From Pseudomonadota bacterium (GTDB lineage: Bacteria; Myxococcota_A; Bradymonadia; UBA4248), in the NCBI GenBank assembly GCA_017441205.1, contig JAFRYG010000101.1:1-48499 (forward strand): DNA of 48,499 nucleotides. Direction: 5' to 3'. Under the pieces are notes generated by a model. It did not search any database, was not told the origin of the DNA, and saw only the letters and a program-made list of their open reading frames with translations. A program made the translations under genes and the position numbers. Shown here piece by piece: positions 18,167 through 26,874 of the stretch. How positions within the stretch are numbered: the first letter of the stretch is position 1; the number at the start of each line of letters is the position of its first letter.

Positions 18167-18898
18167 TTATTTGAGGGATTTTTGAGCGGCATGGATGGCG
18201 ACTCTGACCATGCGTTCGACGCCCATGAGGATGGTATTTTCATCGGCGCGCTTTTGTCCGTCGAGGAGATCGGATACGGTCATCATGGCAGCGGCGCGTA
18301 TGTTGTGTAATGCGGCGATGCACAGGACGGTTGCTGCTTCCATTTCGACGGCGCAGATGCCGAGTCTGGCCAGCTTTTCGTATGTGGCATTTTCGTGTCC
18401 GTAGAATCGGTCGAGCGAAGCGACTTTGCCGAGGTGATAGGGAATTTGGAGGCGATTTGCTTCGTCGGCGGCATACTTTAGGAATTCGAAGTCCGAAGTC
18501 GCCGGAAATCCGAGGTCGAGGCTGGATCCTTCCATGTGAGCACGTATGATTTCCCTGGAAGTTCCGTCGGCCATGCATGCGGCAGTGACGAGCATGAGAT
18601 CGCCGGGGTTCATGTCTGGATTCATGGCGCCGCAGGTACCGATCCGAATGAAGAATTTTGCGCCGAGGGTAATGAGTTCCTCGCAGACGATGGCGGCCGA
18701 AGGTCCGCCCATGCCGGTGGTCTGAATGCTGATGGGGGATCCATTATATGTCCCCGTAAACCCGAGCATCTGACGGTATTCGGTGGTGCATTGTGCGTGT
18801 TCGAGGATATTTTGGGCTATCCATCGGGCGCGATCAGGATCACCCGGGAGCAGGACGATGGGGGCGACAGGCGATGAACATCGGACGTGAATTGGCAT
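18167..18898 (-). CDS. Purine/uridine nucleoside phosphorylase (NP-I family)
   Basis: 243-aa cytoplasmic enzyme of the trimeric/hexameric NP-I nucleoside phosphorylase family. It cleaves a nucleoside with phosphate to the base and (deoxy)ribose-1-phosphate. Visible motifs are LPGDPDRA near the N-terminus (phosphate binding), TTGMGGPS, IRIGTCGAM (phosphate/ribose), VEMEAA (ribose 2' and 3' hydroxyls) and MTVSD, whose Asp is the purine N7 general acid of DeoD-type enzymes. The opening MPIHVRCSS resembles the Thermus PNP, and the VSD Asp favours purine over uridine specificity. Length is normal. It is divergent from the PfkB kinase at 19082, which may process the ribose product; that link is inference. 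Confidence 0.9.
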   Translation of the reverse strand: MPIHVRCSSPVAPIVLLPGDPDRARWIAQNILEHAQCTTEYRQMLGFTGTYNGSPISIQTTGMGGPSAAIVCEELITLGAKFFIRIGTCGAMNPDMNPGDLMLVTAACMADGTSREIIRAHMEGSSLDLGFPATSDFEFLKYAADEANRLQIPYHLGKVASLDRFYGHENATYEKLARLGICAVEMEAATVLCIAALHNIRAAAMMTVSDLLDGQKRADENTILMGVERMVRVAIHAAQKSLK

Positions 18899-19081
18899 GA
18901 CTGACTCACTTCAGTTCGGGTTTTGTGATTCGTGTATAATTGATTTGCTAATTGTTGCGAATGTGTAGGCAAATGTGGTATTTGCGTGGACGGTCAATGG
19001 GCTTAGAATAGCTTATTTGGCGGGGGAGAGGTTAGGGAAAATTATCGGGGAATTCACGATATTGTGAAAGGAAGGACATAC

Positions 19082-20035
19082 ATGTCTTCAACGTCTGGCT
19101 GTGCGAAGACGCATGATACAGCAGCGTCACTCATCGTTGTTGGTTCGATAGCCCTGGATACTGTTTCGACGCCTGGCATGGAAAATCGCAAGGGTTTGGG
19201 GGGATCCGCGACATATTTTTCAGCATCATCGGGTTTGTTGTGCCGTCCGCAGGTCATTGCAGTTCTCGGGGAAGATTTTGATCGCGGAGAGCTTGGTTTT
19301 CTGGTGGAACGCGGAGTTGATCTTTCGACGGTATATACGCGAAAGGGCAAGACATTTCAGTGGCAGGGAACGTATGGTGAGGAGCTCGGTGAAGCAACGA
19401 CATTGCGGACGGATTTGAATGTGTTTGCCGATTTTGAGCCCCATCTCAATGATGCGCAGAAGAACTGCGATTTTCTGTTCCTGGCCAACATCATTCCCAA
19501 ACTTCAGCTAAAGGTCGTGGAACAGGCGAATGCGAAATTTGTCGCAGCCGATACGATGAATTTGTGGATCAACACGGAGAATGCGGATCTTCGGCGCGTA
19601 TTGTCGAAGATCAACCTTCTGATTCTGAACGAGGCGGAGGCTCAGCTTTTGAGCGGAAAGCGTTCGATAGTCGCTGCCGCTCACGAGATTCAGTCGATGG
19701 GCCCCCGGACGGTCGTAATTAAGCGCGGCGTATATGGTGCTTTCATGCTCCATGAGGAACGCATCTTCCTTTGTCCTGCGTATCCGACGCAAAAGGTCGT
19801 GGATCCGACGGGGTGCGGAGATACATTTGCGGGAGGTCTGATGGGTACGCTTGCGCGTCATGGAGAGGTGAGTGATGCGACGCTTCGCGAAGGCATGATC
19901 GTCGGAACGGCTTTGGCGAGTTTTACGATCGAAGGTTATAGCCTGGACGGACTCAAGCAGGCGACGGTGGAGAGGCTTCGTGAGCGCTATGCGGAAATCG
20001 AGTCACTGACGAAGTTTGGACCACTGGATATGTGA
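19082..20035 (+). CDS. PfkB-family carbohydrate/nucleoside kinase
   Basis: 317 aa from the ATG at 19082, preferred over a GTG at 19064 because GGAAGG lies seven bases upstream. It has the PfkB/ribokinase fold markers: VVGSIALD at the first strand, GGSATYF glycine motif in the sugar-binding region, and near the C-terminus DPTGCGDTFAGG, where the Asp of GCGD is the catalytic base and the glycines form the anion hole. It phosphorylates a sugar or nucleoside hydroxyl with ATP. The exact substrate cannot be read; the divergent nucleoside phosphorylase suggests nucleoside/pentose salvage. The stop is 15 bp before the PilB start, so the two share a transcript. Confidence 0.88.
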   Translation: MSSTSGCAKTHDTAASLIVVGSIALDTVSTPGMENRKGLGGSATYFSASSGLLCRPQVIAVLGEDFDRGELGFLVERGVDLSTVYTRKGKTFQWQGTYGEELGEATTLRTDLNVFADFEPHLNDAQKNCDFLFLANIIPKLQLKVVEQANAKFVAADTMNLWINTENADLRRVLSKINLLILNEAEAQLLSGKRSIVAAAHEIQSMGPRTVVIKRGVYGAFMLHEERIFLCPAYPTQKVVDPTGCGDTFAGGLMGTLARHGEVSDATLREGMIVGTALASFTIEGYSLDGLKQATVERLRERYAEIESLTKFGPLDM

Positions 20036-20050
20036 TTTTGGAGGATAAAG

Positions 20051-21799
20051 ATGTCGGTAAAAGAGCAGAAACTCGGTGAATTGCTGCTTCGCAGCCAGAT
20101 CGTGACAGGTGCCCAGCTTGAAGCGGCCCGCAATGAACAGCGCAAGTCAGGTGGGCGGCTTTCTGGTCAGCTGACGAAACTCGGTTATGTTCGTGAATCG
20201 GACATGACGAACTTTTTGAGCCGTCAGTTTGGTGTGCCTTCGGTTCATCTGGATGAGATTCAGGGAATCAGCGATGACATTCTCAAGCTGATACCGAGGG
20301 ACAAGGCCATCAAGCACTGCTGTCTGCCGATCAACCGCGTGGCCCAGACGCTCGTCGTGGCGATGAGCGATCCGACGGACATGTTCGCGGTGGATGATTT
20401 GAAATTCATGACGGGCTACAACATTGAAGTTGTGGTTGCCGGCGAGCAGGCCATTCTGGCGGCCATCGAGAAGTATTACGGCAAGAAGGGCAGCGGTCTG
20501 AATAACAATCAGGATAATCCTGATGGGGATGAGTTCGCGGGTGCCGGCATCGATGATTTCAATCTGGACGACATCGAATTTGCGGATGAAGAAGACGATG
20601 TCAATACGGTCGATCTTCAGAATATGGCAGAGGAAGCTCCGGTCGTTCGCCTGGTCAATGCGATTCTGATCGATGCAATTCGCAACGGCGCATCCGATAT
20701 TCACATGGAACCCTACGAAAAGATGATGCGCATTCGTTTCCGCATCGACGGTGTGCTCAAGGAGGTCATGCGTCCGCCGCTCAAACTGCGCAATGCCATC
20801 GTGAGCCGCGTCAAGATTATGTCGAGTCTGGACATCGCGGAACGCCGTCTGCCGCAGGACGGTCGTATCAAGATCAAGCTCGGCGGCAGCCGCGAAATGG
20901 ACTTCCGTGTTTCGATTCTGCCGACGCTTTTTGGCGAAAAAGTGGTTATGCGACTGCTCGACAAATCGAACCTGCAGCTCGACATGACGAAGCTCGGCTT
21001 TGAGCCGAAATCGCTCAAGGATTTCAAGGAAGCCATTCATCGTCCCTACGGCATGGTGCTGGTTACGGGGCCGACGGGGTCCGGTAAAACGACGACGCTT
21101 TATTCCGCGCTCAGCGAACTCAACCAGATTACCGAAAATATTTCCACGGCAGAAGATCCTGTCGAATTCAACCTCGCCGGGATCAATCAGGTTCAGATGC
21201 ACGATGCGATCGGTCTGAACTTCGCGGCAGCCCTTCGAAGCTTCCTGCGTCAGGATCCTGACATCATCATGGTCGGCGAGATCCGAGACTTCGAGACGGC
21301 AGAAATCGCGGTCAAGTCAGCATTGACGGGCCACATGGTTCTGAGCACGCTCCATACGAACGATGCTCCGTCGACGGTGAGCCGTCTTTTGAACATGGGC
21401 ATCGAGCCGTTCCTGGTCTGCAGTTCCGTGAACCTGATTCTGGCTCAGCGACTTGCACGAAAGCTCTGCCCGTATTGCCGCAAGGAATCGCATCCGTCTC
21501 CGGAAGTCCTTCGCGATGCGCAGGTACCCGATGAGCTGATTCCCGGTGCCCAGATCTTTGAACCGGGTCCCGGCTGCGACAAATGCAACAACGGATTCAA
21601 GGGCCGAATCGCGCTCTATGAGGTCATGGTGTTCGGTGAAGAACTCCGAAGTGCGGTTTTGCAGGGATATTCGACGGCGGAACTCAAGGCGGAGGCCATT
21701 CGCCTCGGCATGCAGACGCTGCGTCAGTCCGGGCTTCACAAGGTGCTCGAAGGGACGACGTGCCTGTCGGAAGTCTGCCGTGTGACGGCGCCGGATTGA
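20051..21799 (+). CDS. pilB: Type IV pilus / type II secretion assembly ATPase (PilB/GspE)
   Basis: 582-aa cytoplasmic hexameric ATPase that drives pilus extension or pseudopilus assembly. An N-terminal MshEN/GspE-N domain (~1-145, starting KLGELLLRS and including FLSRQFGVPSVHL) is followed by an acidic linker, then a GspE core (~200-565). Walker A is GPTGSGKT (340-347) and Walker B includes DIIMVGE (404-410). Asp box (EDPVEF) and His box (LTGHMVLSTLHTND) are present. Zinc cysteines are CPYC (473-476) and CDKC. Length matches PilB. Ribosome binding site GGAGG at 20040-20044. No other pilus genes are adjacent, so PilB rather than GspE is by overall form only. Confidence 0.93.
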   Translation: MSVKEQKLGELLLRSQIVTGAQLEAARNEQRKSGGRLSGQLTKLGYVRESDMTNFLSRQFGVPSVHLDEIQGISDDILKLIPRDKAIKHCCLPINRVAQTLVVAMSDPTDMFAVDDLKFMTGYNIEVVVAGEQAILAAIEKYYGKKGSGLNNNQDNPDGDEFAGAGIDDFNLDDIEFADEEDDVNTVDLQNMAEEAPVVRLVNAILIDAIRNGASDIHMEPYEKMMRIRFRIDGVLKEVMRPPLKLRNAIVSRVKIMSSLDIAERRLPQDGRIKIKLGGSREMDFRVSILPTLFGEKVVMRLLDKSNLQLDMTKLGFEPKSLKDFKEAIHRPYGMVLVTGPTGSGKTTTLYSALSELNQITENISTAEDPVEFNLAGINQVQMHDAIGLNFAAALRSFLRQDPDIIMVGEIRDFETAEIAVKSALTGHMVLSTLHTNDAPSTVSRLLNMGIEPFLVCSSVNLILAQRLARKLCPYCRKESHPSPEVLRDAQVPDELIPGAQIFEPGPGCDKCNNGFKGRIALYEVMVFGEELRSAVLQGYSTAELKAEAIRLGMQTLRQSGLHKVLEGTTCLSEVCRVTAPD

Positions 21800-21810
21800 T
21801 GTTTGGTTTG

Positions 21811-21845
21811 GGGCGCGGCTATTGGCCCATCAGGCCAATACGCCC
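21811..21845 (-). repeat. bulged-hairpin intergenic repeat, copy C
   Basis: CTATTGGCC, loop CATCA, GGCCAATA-c-G, with G/C-rich outer arms (GGGCGCGG / GCCCTGCGCC). This is the reverse-orientation form: the unpaired base is C on the 3' arm. A second partial TATTGGC with a GGCGCGCC element follows to about 21880. The spacer from 21800 to 22043 has no gene. Confidence 0.7.
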
Positions 21846-22043
21846 TGCGCCGCGCGCCTATTGGCATACGGCGCGCCGGATGCGTACTGCGGAGTACAGA
21901 ACACAAAAAATTGTGCAGACAATGTAATTTTTTTGATGCCGAAAAGCCTTATTCGAATAATAATACGGCTTGAGAATGATGCGTTAAGCTGATAGTTTTG
22001 TGGAGCGCATCAGGGCGTTTGAATTCAGCATCGGAAATCCAGC

Positions 22044-23996
22044 ATGAGAATACGCACAATATCCTTTTTCCTGGCTTTGGCACTTAGTGTATTACCGGTT
22101 TGTGGTCATGCCCTGGCTCAGGAAGGACCGGATTTTGCGAAGGCCGCTTCCTCTAAAATGGGTGAAGGAATGTGGTTCTGGGGCTTGCTGAATGCTCCGG
22201 AACTATTGCCGGGAACGACGGCTGTTGCCGTCGATGCCCAGACGCCGTCGGTATTGTATGCGGGCGGCGTGGGCTATATCGCCGTGAGCCGGGATTCAGG
22301 TGCAAACTGGGATGATTCCCTGAAGTTTTCTGCCGGTTTGAAAGGGAATACAGGCGGTGGTGATTCGGAGGATGCTGCAGAAAAACGTGCTGAAGCACTG
22401 CGGGATTATATCCGGACAGAATTGGAACAGCAGTTCGATACCGAAGATATTGATGCTCTGCTGGATGAAGTGACCGACGAAGAACTCCTCGAAGCAGAAG
22501 ATCTGACCGATATTGATGAATTCCGTGGAATGGAGTTTGAAATTGAGACGGATCTCAGGAATGTCGGGGTGAATACCTCTGTGGCCTCTGGCGTCGTTCT
22601 TTCGGAATTCAGTTCATATCCCGAAAGGTATTTGAGTTTGCTGAGGTCGGGAGCCACAGAGCTGGCAGCAGCCGAAGCGGCTGCGGACAGCGACGGCGTA
22701 TGGCGTTTTGTGACATCGCCGCAGGCCGTGTATGCCGTGACATCTGATGTGCTCTACATGACTCAGGATCAAGGCAAACACTGGGATAAATTTTATGAAG
22801 CTGAATCCGGAAGCTATATTTTGTCGTATGCTGTATCGGGGGAGACGCTGGCGATTGGCCTGACGAATGGATTGCTTTTGAGTCGCGATGGCGGTGAGGA
22901 TTGGTTTTCGTTGGGGCTGGATGCCGTCGGGGGAGCGATTTACGAGATCCATATCGGCAGTGCCGGGCAGATTTGGTTGCTGGGAACCGCAGGGATATAT
23001 CATTCAGCGGATTCCGGCCAAACCTGGAATGTGGTGGATGTCCCTCTCGAAGAATCGGAAATCCTGATGGGCATTTATCCCGGAGAACAGGGACAGATGC
23101 TGGCGCTCTCGAATGAGACGCTTTATTATACGTCCGATATGGACATCTGGAATACAGTTGGCACCGGACCATTTGCGGATGAAATCATTCGCCAGGTGAT
23201 ACCCAAAAATGGATCGCTGTCTAGCTTTATTGTTCGGACGGATTCGCATCTTTACGAATACAACAATGGCTGGGTTTCGCAAAGCAAATCCCTGATGGCA
23301 TCCGAACTGGGGAATGCCGTCCTCGGGGGGGATGATGTGGTTCTTGCGATTATGGCATCTCCTTCCGGCGTTTGGATGGCTCAGGATAAGTCGCTATTTG
23401 AGTCAAGCGGCGAGTATCGGACGCTTATGGATATGTGGAGCCGGGAACCGAGCGATGAGGAAGTTATCGCGCGCGCACTGGAAGCCCATTATCTGGACGA
23501 TTTTGCGGATAAGAGCTGGGGATTGCGCAGCCGGTTATCATGGTTGGCACCGAGCGTCGTGTTCGAGTATAGTTTTAGGCAACTGGTGACGGATAATCAT
23601 ACGGTTGTTTATGCTCATCCCTATCCCAATAATCAGAGTGATGTGAAATCTGACTCGTATGCCATGACGCGTGATAAGCAGACCTACTGGCAGATTATGG
23701 CTTTTTGGAACATTCAAATCGGTATGGGACTGACTGATGAATTATCCGGAAAGGCTCTCAATATCAGGCTTCGCCAAAAACGTGAACGGATTATCAAGCT
23801 GGTTCAGAAGGAACTCAGGAGCCGTCGTGCGCTTCAGATGACGATTGTCATCGATCTGCCGCGTGTGACAAAAGCCAAGACAGCAGAAAAGAAGTTAATA
23901 AAAGCCCAACTGGGGGTTCAGGAAATTGAGGCCAGACTCCACTATCTGACAGGAGGATACTATATTCCTGCTGTTCATCAGGGTGATTCGCATTAA
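22044..23996 (+). CDS. Exported Asp-box beta-propeller protein with conserved C-terminal domain
   Basis: 650 aa. The signal peptide ends GHALAQ (~21-26), so the protein is periplasmic or outer-membrane associated. Four Asp-box (BNR) motifs of form S-x-D-x-G-x-x-W are at residues 82-89, 240-247, 280-287 and 321-328, pointing to a sialidase/Ycf48-like beta-propeller that scores no obvious catalytic residues. An acidic insert (~115-165) interrupts it. The C-terminal ~100 residues (R-x-K-R-E-R-I-I-K-L-V ... LHYLTGGYY) resemble the C-terminus of the protein encoded next (24041-24709), so they likely form a functional pair. Function unknown; envelope assembly or scaffolding is a guess. No strong ribosome binding site before 22044. 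Confidence 0.78.
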   Translation: MRIRTISFFLALALSVLPVCGHALAQEGPDFAKAASSKMGEGMWFWGLLNAPELLPGTTAVAVDAQTPSVLYAGGVGYIAVSRDSGANWDDSLKFSAGLKGNTGGGDSEDAAEKRAEALRDYIRTELEQQFDTEDIDALLDEVTDEELLEAEDLTDIDEFRGMEFEIETDLRNVGVNTSVASGVVLSEFSSYPERYLSLLRSGATELAAAEAAADSDGVWRFVTSPQAVYAVTSDVLYMTQDQGKHWDKFYEAESGSYILSYAVSGETLAIGLTNGLLLSRDGGEDWFSLGLDAVGGAIYEIHIGSAGQIWLLGTAGIYHSADSGQTWNVVDVPLEESEILMGIYPGEQGQMLALSNETLYYTSDMDIWNTVGTGPFADEIIRQVIPKNGSLSSFIVRTDSHLYEYNNGWVSQSKSLMASELGNAVLGGDDVVLAIMASPSGVWMAQDKSLFESSGEYRTLMDMWSREPSDEEVIARALEAHYLDDFADKSWGLRSRLSWLAPSVVFEYSFRQLVTDNHTVVYAHPYPNNQSDVKSDSYAMTRDKQTYWQIMAFWNIQIGMGLTDELSGKALNIRLRQKRERIIKLVQKELRSRRALQMTIVIDLPRVTKAKTAEKKLIKAQLGVQEIEARLHYLTGGYYIPAVHQGDSH

Positions 23997-24040
23997 ACAG
24001 GGTTAGGTTGACTGCCCATCGACATAGGGAGATATTCTGC

Positions 24041-24709
24041 ATGAAACATTTGATGAGTCTTTGTTTTGCGGCTGTGATGCTTATTGCACCAGTGAGCGCG
24101 TTTGCTCAGAATGCCCAGGACGTCATGGCGAAGTTCAGCCATGAGCCGACCGTAGAGGCTACGATGGAAGCGGCGATCGATTATGCCGGTTTGAGTGCGG
24201 ATCGCATGGAAAGCATGTACAGACGCGCTGGTGCGGCCAATGTTTTGCCGCGGCAGGTGTATTATGAGTTTACAGGCAAGTACCAGGATACAGACAGACC
24301 GCAAAAAGTTTTTAAGTTTGAGGATGGCGTCGTCGCAAAGAAGGATGCCGAGGGCAAGGTGGTGGATGCATGGACGAACTACCAAAAGACCGACTATCGC
24401 CAGGATCAGGATTTTACTCAGCACAAGGCACGTGCCCAATGGGATTTCAGTCGTCTGATTTATAACAGTGAGCAGAAAAATGTCGTCAGTTTGATGAATT
24501 CTGTAGCCTCGACGCGCGACAAGCTTCTTAAAGAATTGACGAAGGTTTATTTTGAACGCCGTAAACTCCAGATCAATATGACGGTGAATCCGCCGAGTGA
24601 TGTTGCTGCAAGGCTTGAAGCCGAATTGAAGCTCCAGGAATTGACGGCGACGCTCGATGCCATGACGGGCGGATGGTTCTCGGCTCAGTTGAGGAACAAT
24701 CGCAATTAA
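24041..24709 (+). CDS. Exported protein sharing the C-terminal domain of its neighbour
   Basis: 222 aa from the ATG at 24041, chosen because AGGGAG precedes it and a clear signal peptide begins there (cleavage after SAFAQ, ~residue 22). The mature part is helical. The C-terminus, R-D-K-L-L-K-E-L ... YFERRKLQINM ... LQELTATLDAMTGGWF, parallels the C-terminus of the propeller protein in spacing and in the final L-T/D-x-x-T-G-G-aromatic. The gap to the previous gene is 44 bp, so an operon is likely, and a terminator follows at 24723. Probably periplasmic or outer-membrane associated. No named family recognised. Confidence 0.78.
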   Translation: MKHLMSLCFAAVMLIAPVSAFAQNAQDVMAKFSHEPTVEATMEAAIDYAGLSADRMESMYRRAGAANVLPRQVYYEFTGKYQDTDRPQKVFKFEDGVVAKKDAEGKVVDAWTNYQKTDYRQDQDFTQHKARAQWDFSRLIYNSEQKNVVSLMNSVASTRDKLLKELTKVYFERRKLQINMTVNPPSDVAARLEAELKLQELTATLDAMTGGWFSAQLRNNRN

Positions 24710-24722
24710 CATGAGTTTTTCT

Positions 24723-24753
24723 GGCTGTTTGTGAAAACAGCCTGCGTTTTTTT
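24723..24753 (+). terminator. intrinsic terminator
   Basis: GGCTGTTT (24723-24730), loop GTG(A), AAACAGCC (24735-24742), then TGCG and seven T (24747-24753). It follows the stop of the gene at 24041-24709 by 13 bp and would end the propeller-protein operon. Confidence 0.85.
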
Positions 24754-24810
24754 GACGGGCAAGGGATGCGCGCAGGCCATGGATTTGGGTCATTGGGATT
24801 GAGTGGTTTC

Positions 24811-26019
24811 ATGCATTTTAGAGTCTTTGTTTTTTGCATCCTTGCGAGCGTCATTCTTTGTTTATCGTGTGATTCCAAAGATTCTCCGAAATCGGCGACG
24901 CCGGGTGCTGCCAAGGATGAAGGCGGCGAGGTTAAGCCGGAAGCCCCCCGGAAGCTTCCTGCCCCTCCGGGGGAACCAGGGCCGGTACTGATTCGTTTGT
25001 CGGATAGTTTTCCGACGCAGATTTTTGGTGCAGCCGCGAGTGAGAACAAAATTGCGATAGCGATACAGTCCGATACGCGCAATATTGAGCTTTGTCCCGA
25101 AACGGAACTTCCGGTGTGTTTCAGGGGGATCGGGATCATAACGGATCGTCTTAATCCAAATGAGCCGAAAACGGTGCAGCTATACGAATCGGATACTCAG
25201 TCAGGAGCACGGATAGAGGGGATCGCGGCGGCAAAAGACCGATTTGTCTTTGCTATCAATGATGGAGTTTATGTCGGGGATTCCCATCGGACTCAGATCG
25301 CGATCGTAAATGCACAGCCCCAGGTTGAGCGCAAAATAGATCTTGCTTCGCCGGATTTGTCTGTTTCGCAGATTTCTTTGTCATCCTGGACGAATGACAG
25401 AGTCCTCGTCTGTGCGGCATTCGAACCGGTTCAGGGAAAGCCAGGGGTGCGCTGCGAAGCATTGGATCCCGAAACAGGCAAGGTTTCACCGGTGGCGACG
25501 ATATCTACACAAAATCCGGTACGGACATTTTCTGTCGGTACATCGGGTGAGCATGCATTGGTTGTGTGGGTCGAATCCGGACATGCCAAAGCTGCATTTC
25601 TGGAAAATGCCGTGGATGTTTTGGAACTTGGGCTTTCGACGACGAATGCGCCGCATGTTGCCGCTGGTCTGGATGATTTTGCCGTCGTATGGCAGGGGGA
25701 TGATGCCCTGATGCGGGTGGATAGAATTCCCATCGCCGGAGCATTAAAGAATATTGACCGCAGAACGATTCTTTTGAATGGTTTGGATTATCGTACCATT
25801 GGCGGTCTTGTGGCGGTTTCGGAAGGTTATTTATTTGCTTTTCGTCATCAGAATACGCAGCAGATGGCTCTGGTAACTGCTGATTTTGAAGGCTGGCATT
25901 TGCTCGAGGACAACCAGGTCTGGCGCATGCTGAGCGGTTATGGTAGCCTGGATATTCAGGAAGCCCATACGGGCAAGATTTTTTGGCAAACCGCAGAATC
26001 TTTGGTCGGCATTAAGTAG
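24811..26019 (+). CDS. Putative lipoprotein, propeller-like
   Basis: 402 aa from the ATG at 24811 (an upstream in-frame start at 24766 would add 15 residues ahead of the signal peptide). The hydrophobic leader ends CLSC (Cys20), an imperfect lipobox. A Pro/Lys/Glu/Gly-rich linker (~21-55) precedes a domain of repeated ~45-residue beta-type segments (for example FGAAASENKIAIAIQ, ISLSSWTNDRVLVCAA, VAAGLDDFAVVWQGDD), suggesting a beta-propeller without a clear catalytic motif. I do not recognise the family. It is separated from the preceding operon by a terminator. Confidence 0.72.
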   Translation: MHFRVFVFCILASVILCLSCDSKDSPKSATPGAAKDEGGEVKPEAPRKLPAPPGEPGPVLIRLSDSFPTQIFGAAASENKIAIAIQSDTRNIELCPETELPVCFRGIGIITDRLNPNEPKTVQLYESDTQSGARIEGIAAAKDRFVFAINDGVYVGDSHRTQIAIVNAQPQVERKIDLASPDLSVSQISLSSWTNDRVLVCAAFEPVQGKPGVRCEALDPETGKVSPVATISTQNPVRTFSVGTSGEHALVVWVESGHAKAAFLENAVDVLELGLSTTNAPHVAAGLDDFAVVWQGDDALMRVDRIPIAGALKNIDRRTILLNGLDYRTIGGLVAVSEGYLFAFRHQNTQQMALVTADFEGWHLLEDNQVWRMLSGYGSLDIQEAHTGKIFWQTAESLVGIK

Positions 26020-26118
26020 TTCCAGTGAACGGGGGATTTTCCTGTCCCCCCGGTAGCTTGCGCAACCGGGGGCTACTCGCCGTGAAGCCCTGACGGACTT
26101 TTGGGGGCCTTTTTTATG

Positions 26119-26139
26119 CACTAACCACTAATCACTAAT
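26119..26139 (+). repeat. short heptanucleotide repeat (CACTAAY)3
   Basis: CACTAAC, CACTAAT, CACTAAT in tandem, then TCATCAG. Third sequence class of 7-bp periodic repeats in the window (others at 9683 and 28720). It lies in a 218-bp spacer that also has a C/G hairpin near 26044-26072. Confidence 0.6.
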
Positions 26140-26237
26140 TCATCAGCCATTCTTACCTTGCAAATTTGCCTGGGTACGCCCTTTTGGGTTAATTAGCGTC
26201 CCGGTTGAAATTCTAATACCGTTTAATGAGGTTCATG

Positions 26238-26789
26238 ATGGCTGGAAAGTTGAGTTCGTGGCGTATTCCTCTTGTCGTTTTTGCGTTCGTCTGTGTTGGC
26301 ATTTTAACTTTTGGGGCGGTTCAGTTTTGGGCAAAGGGCAGGCTTCCGGATTCGGAAGTGCTGGATTTGAGTTTTGCACAAACCATTCAAAAAGATACTC
26401 ATCGTGCAGCGCTTCAGCCGCAGATTGATGAGCCATATCATTATGACTTCTTTACGCTGCTGGAGCAGCCCGTGCCTGATCGCGCATTGCCGGAATTCGA
26501 AATGGAGCAAAACCCTGCGATTCGCGCGAAGGCTCGCCATAGCCTGAATAAATTGTCGGGCAAGTATGCCATTCAGGTATCGTCATTTAAATCGGCATCG
26601 GATGCACAGACGCTGGTACGTCAGCTCAATGTTCAGGGGTATCATGCCGTTGTCGTCAGCGAGACAGTGAATGGTCAGGGATGGTATCGCGTGCGCGTGG
26701 ATGGCGGTGCCAAACGTGAAGTGGCCGAAAACCTTCAGGCGACAATTCAGAAAAAGACCGGGTTGAAAGGATTTGTCGTTACGCTGTAA
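26238..26789 (+). CDS. SPOR-domain membrane protein
   Basis: 183 aa from the ATG at 26238; in-frame ATGs at 26226 and 26235 exist, but GAGG (26228-26231) is best spaced for 26238. One transmembrane helix near the N-terminus (~10-30) is followed by a linker. A SPOR domain makes up the last ~75 residues (GKYAIQVSSFKSASDAQTLV, the GYHAVVV strand, GWYRVRVDG). SPOR domains bind denuded septal peptidoglycan, so a role at the division site is likely. A bidirectional terminator follows, and the convergent sigma factor gene lies beyond it. Confidence 0.88.
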   Translation: MAGKLSSWRIPLVVFAFVCVGILTFGAVQFWAKGRLPDSEVLDLSFAQTIQKDTHRAALQPQIDEPYHYDFFTLLEQPVPDRALPEFEMEQNPAIRAKARHSLNKLSGKYAIQVSSFKSASDAQTLVRQLNVQGYHAVVVSETVNGQGWYRVRVDGGAKREVAENLQATIQKKTGLKGFVVTL

Positions 26790-26827
26790 CTGACATATTG
26801 AATGCGATAATAAATGCTGATGAATAC

Positions 26828-26856
26828 AAAAAAGGCACCCATTGGGTGCCTTTTTT
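26828..26856. terminator. bidirectional terminator
   Basis: Six A, GGCACCC-ATT-GGGTGCC stem (26834-26850), six T. It serves both the SPOR gene (plus) and the sigma factor gene (minus, stop at 26875). Confidence 0.9.
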
Positions 26857-26874
26857 GATGTGGTAGGTGCTTTA

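Noticed and set aside
20147..21202. Minus-strand 351-codon open frame opposite pilB
   Set aside because: Antisense to a gene with full PilB motifs and high third-position GC; a typical shadow frame.
24766..24810. Upstream start for the putative lipoprotein at 24811
   Set aside because: The 15 extra residues precede the hydrophobic leader and no ribosome binding site supports them.
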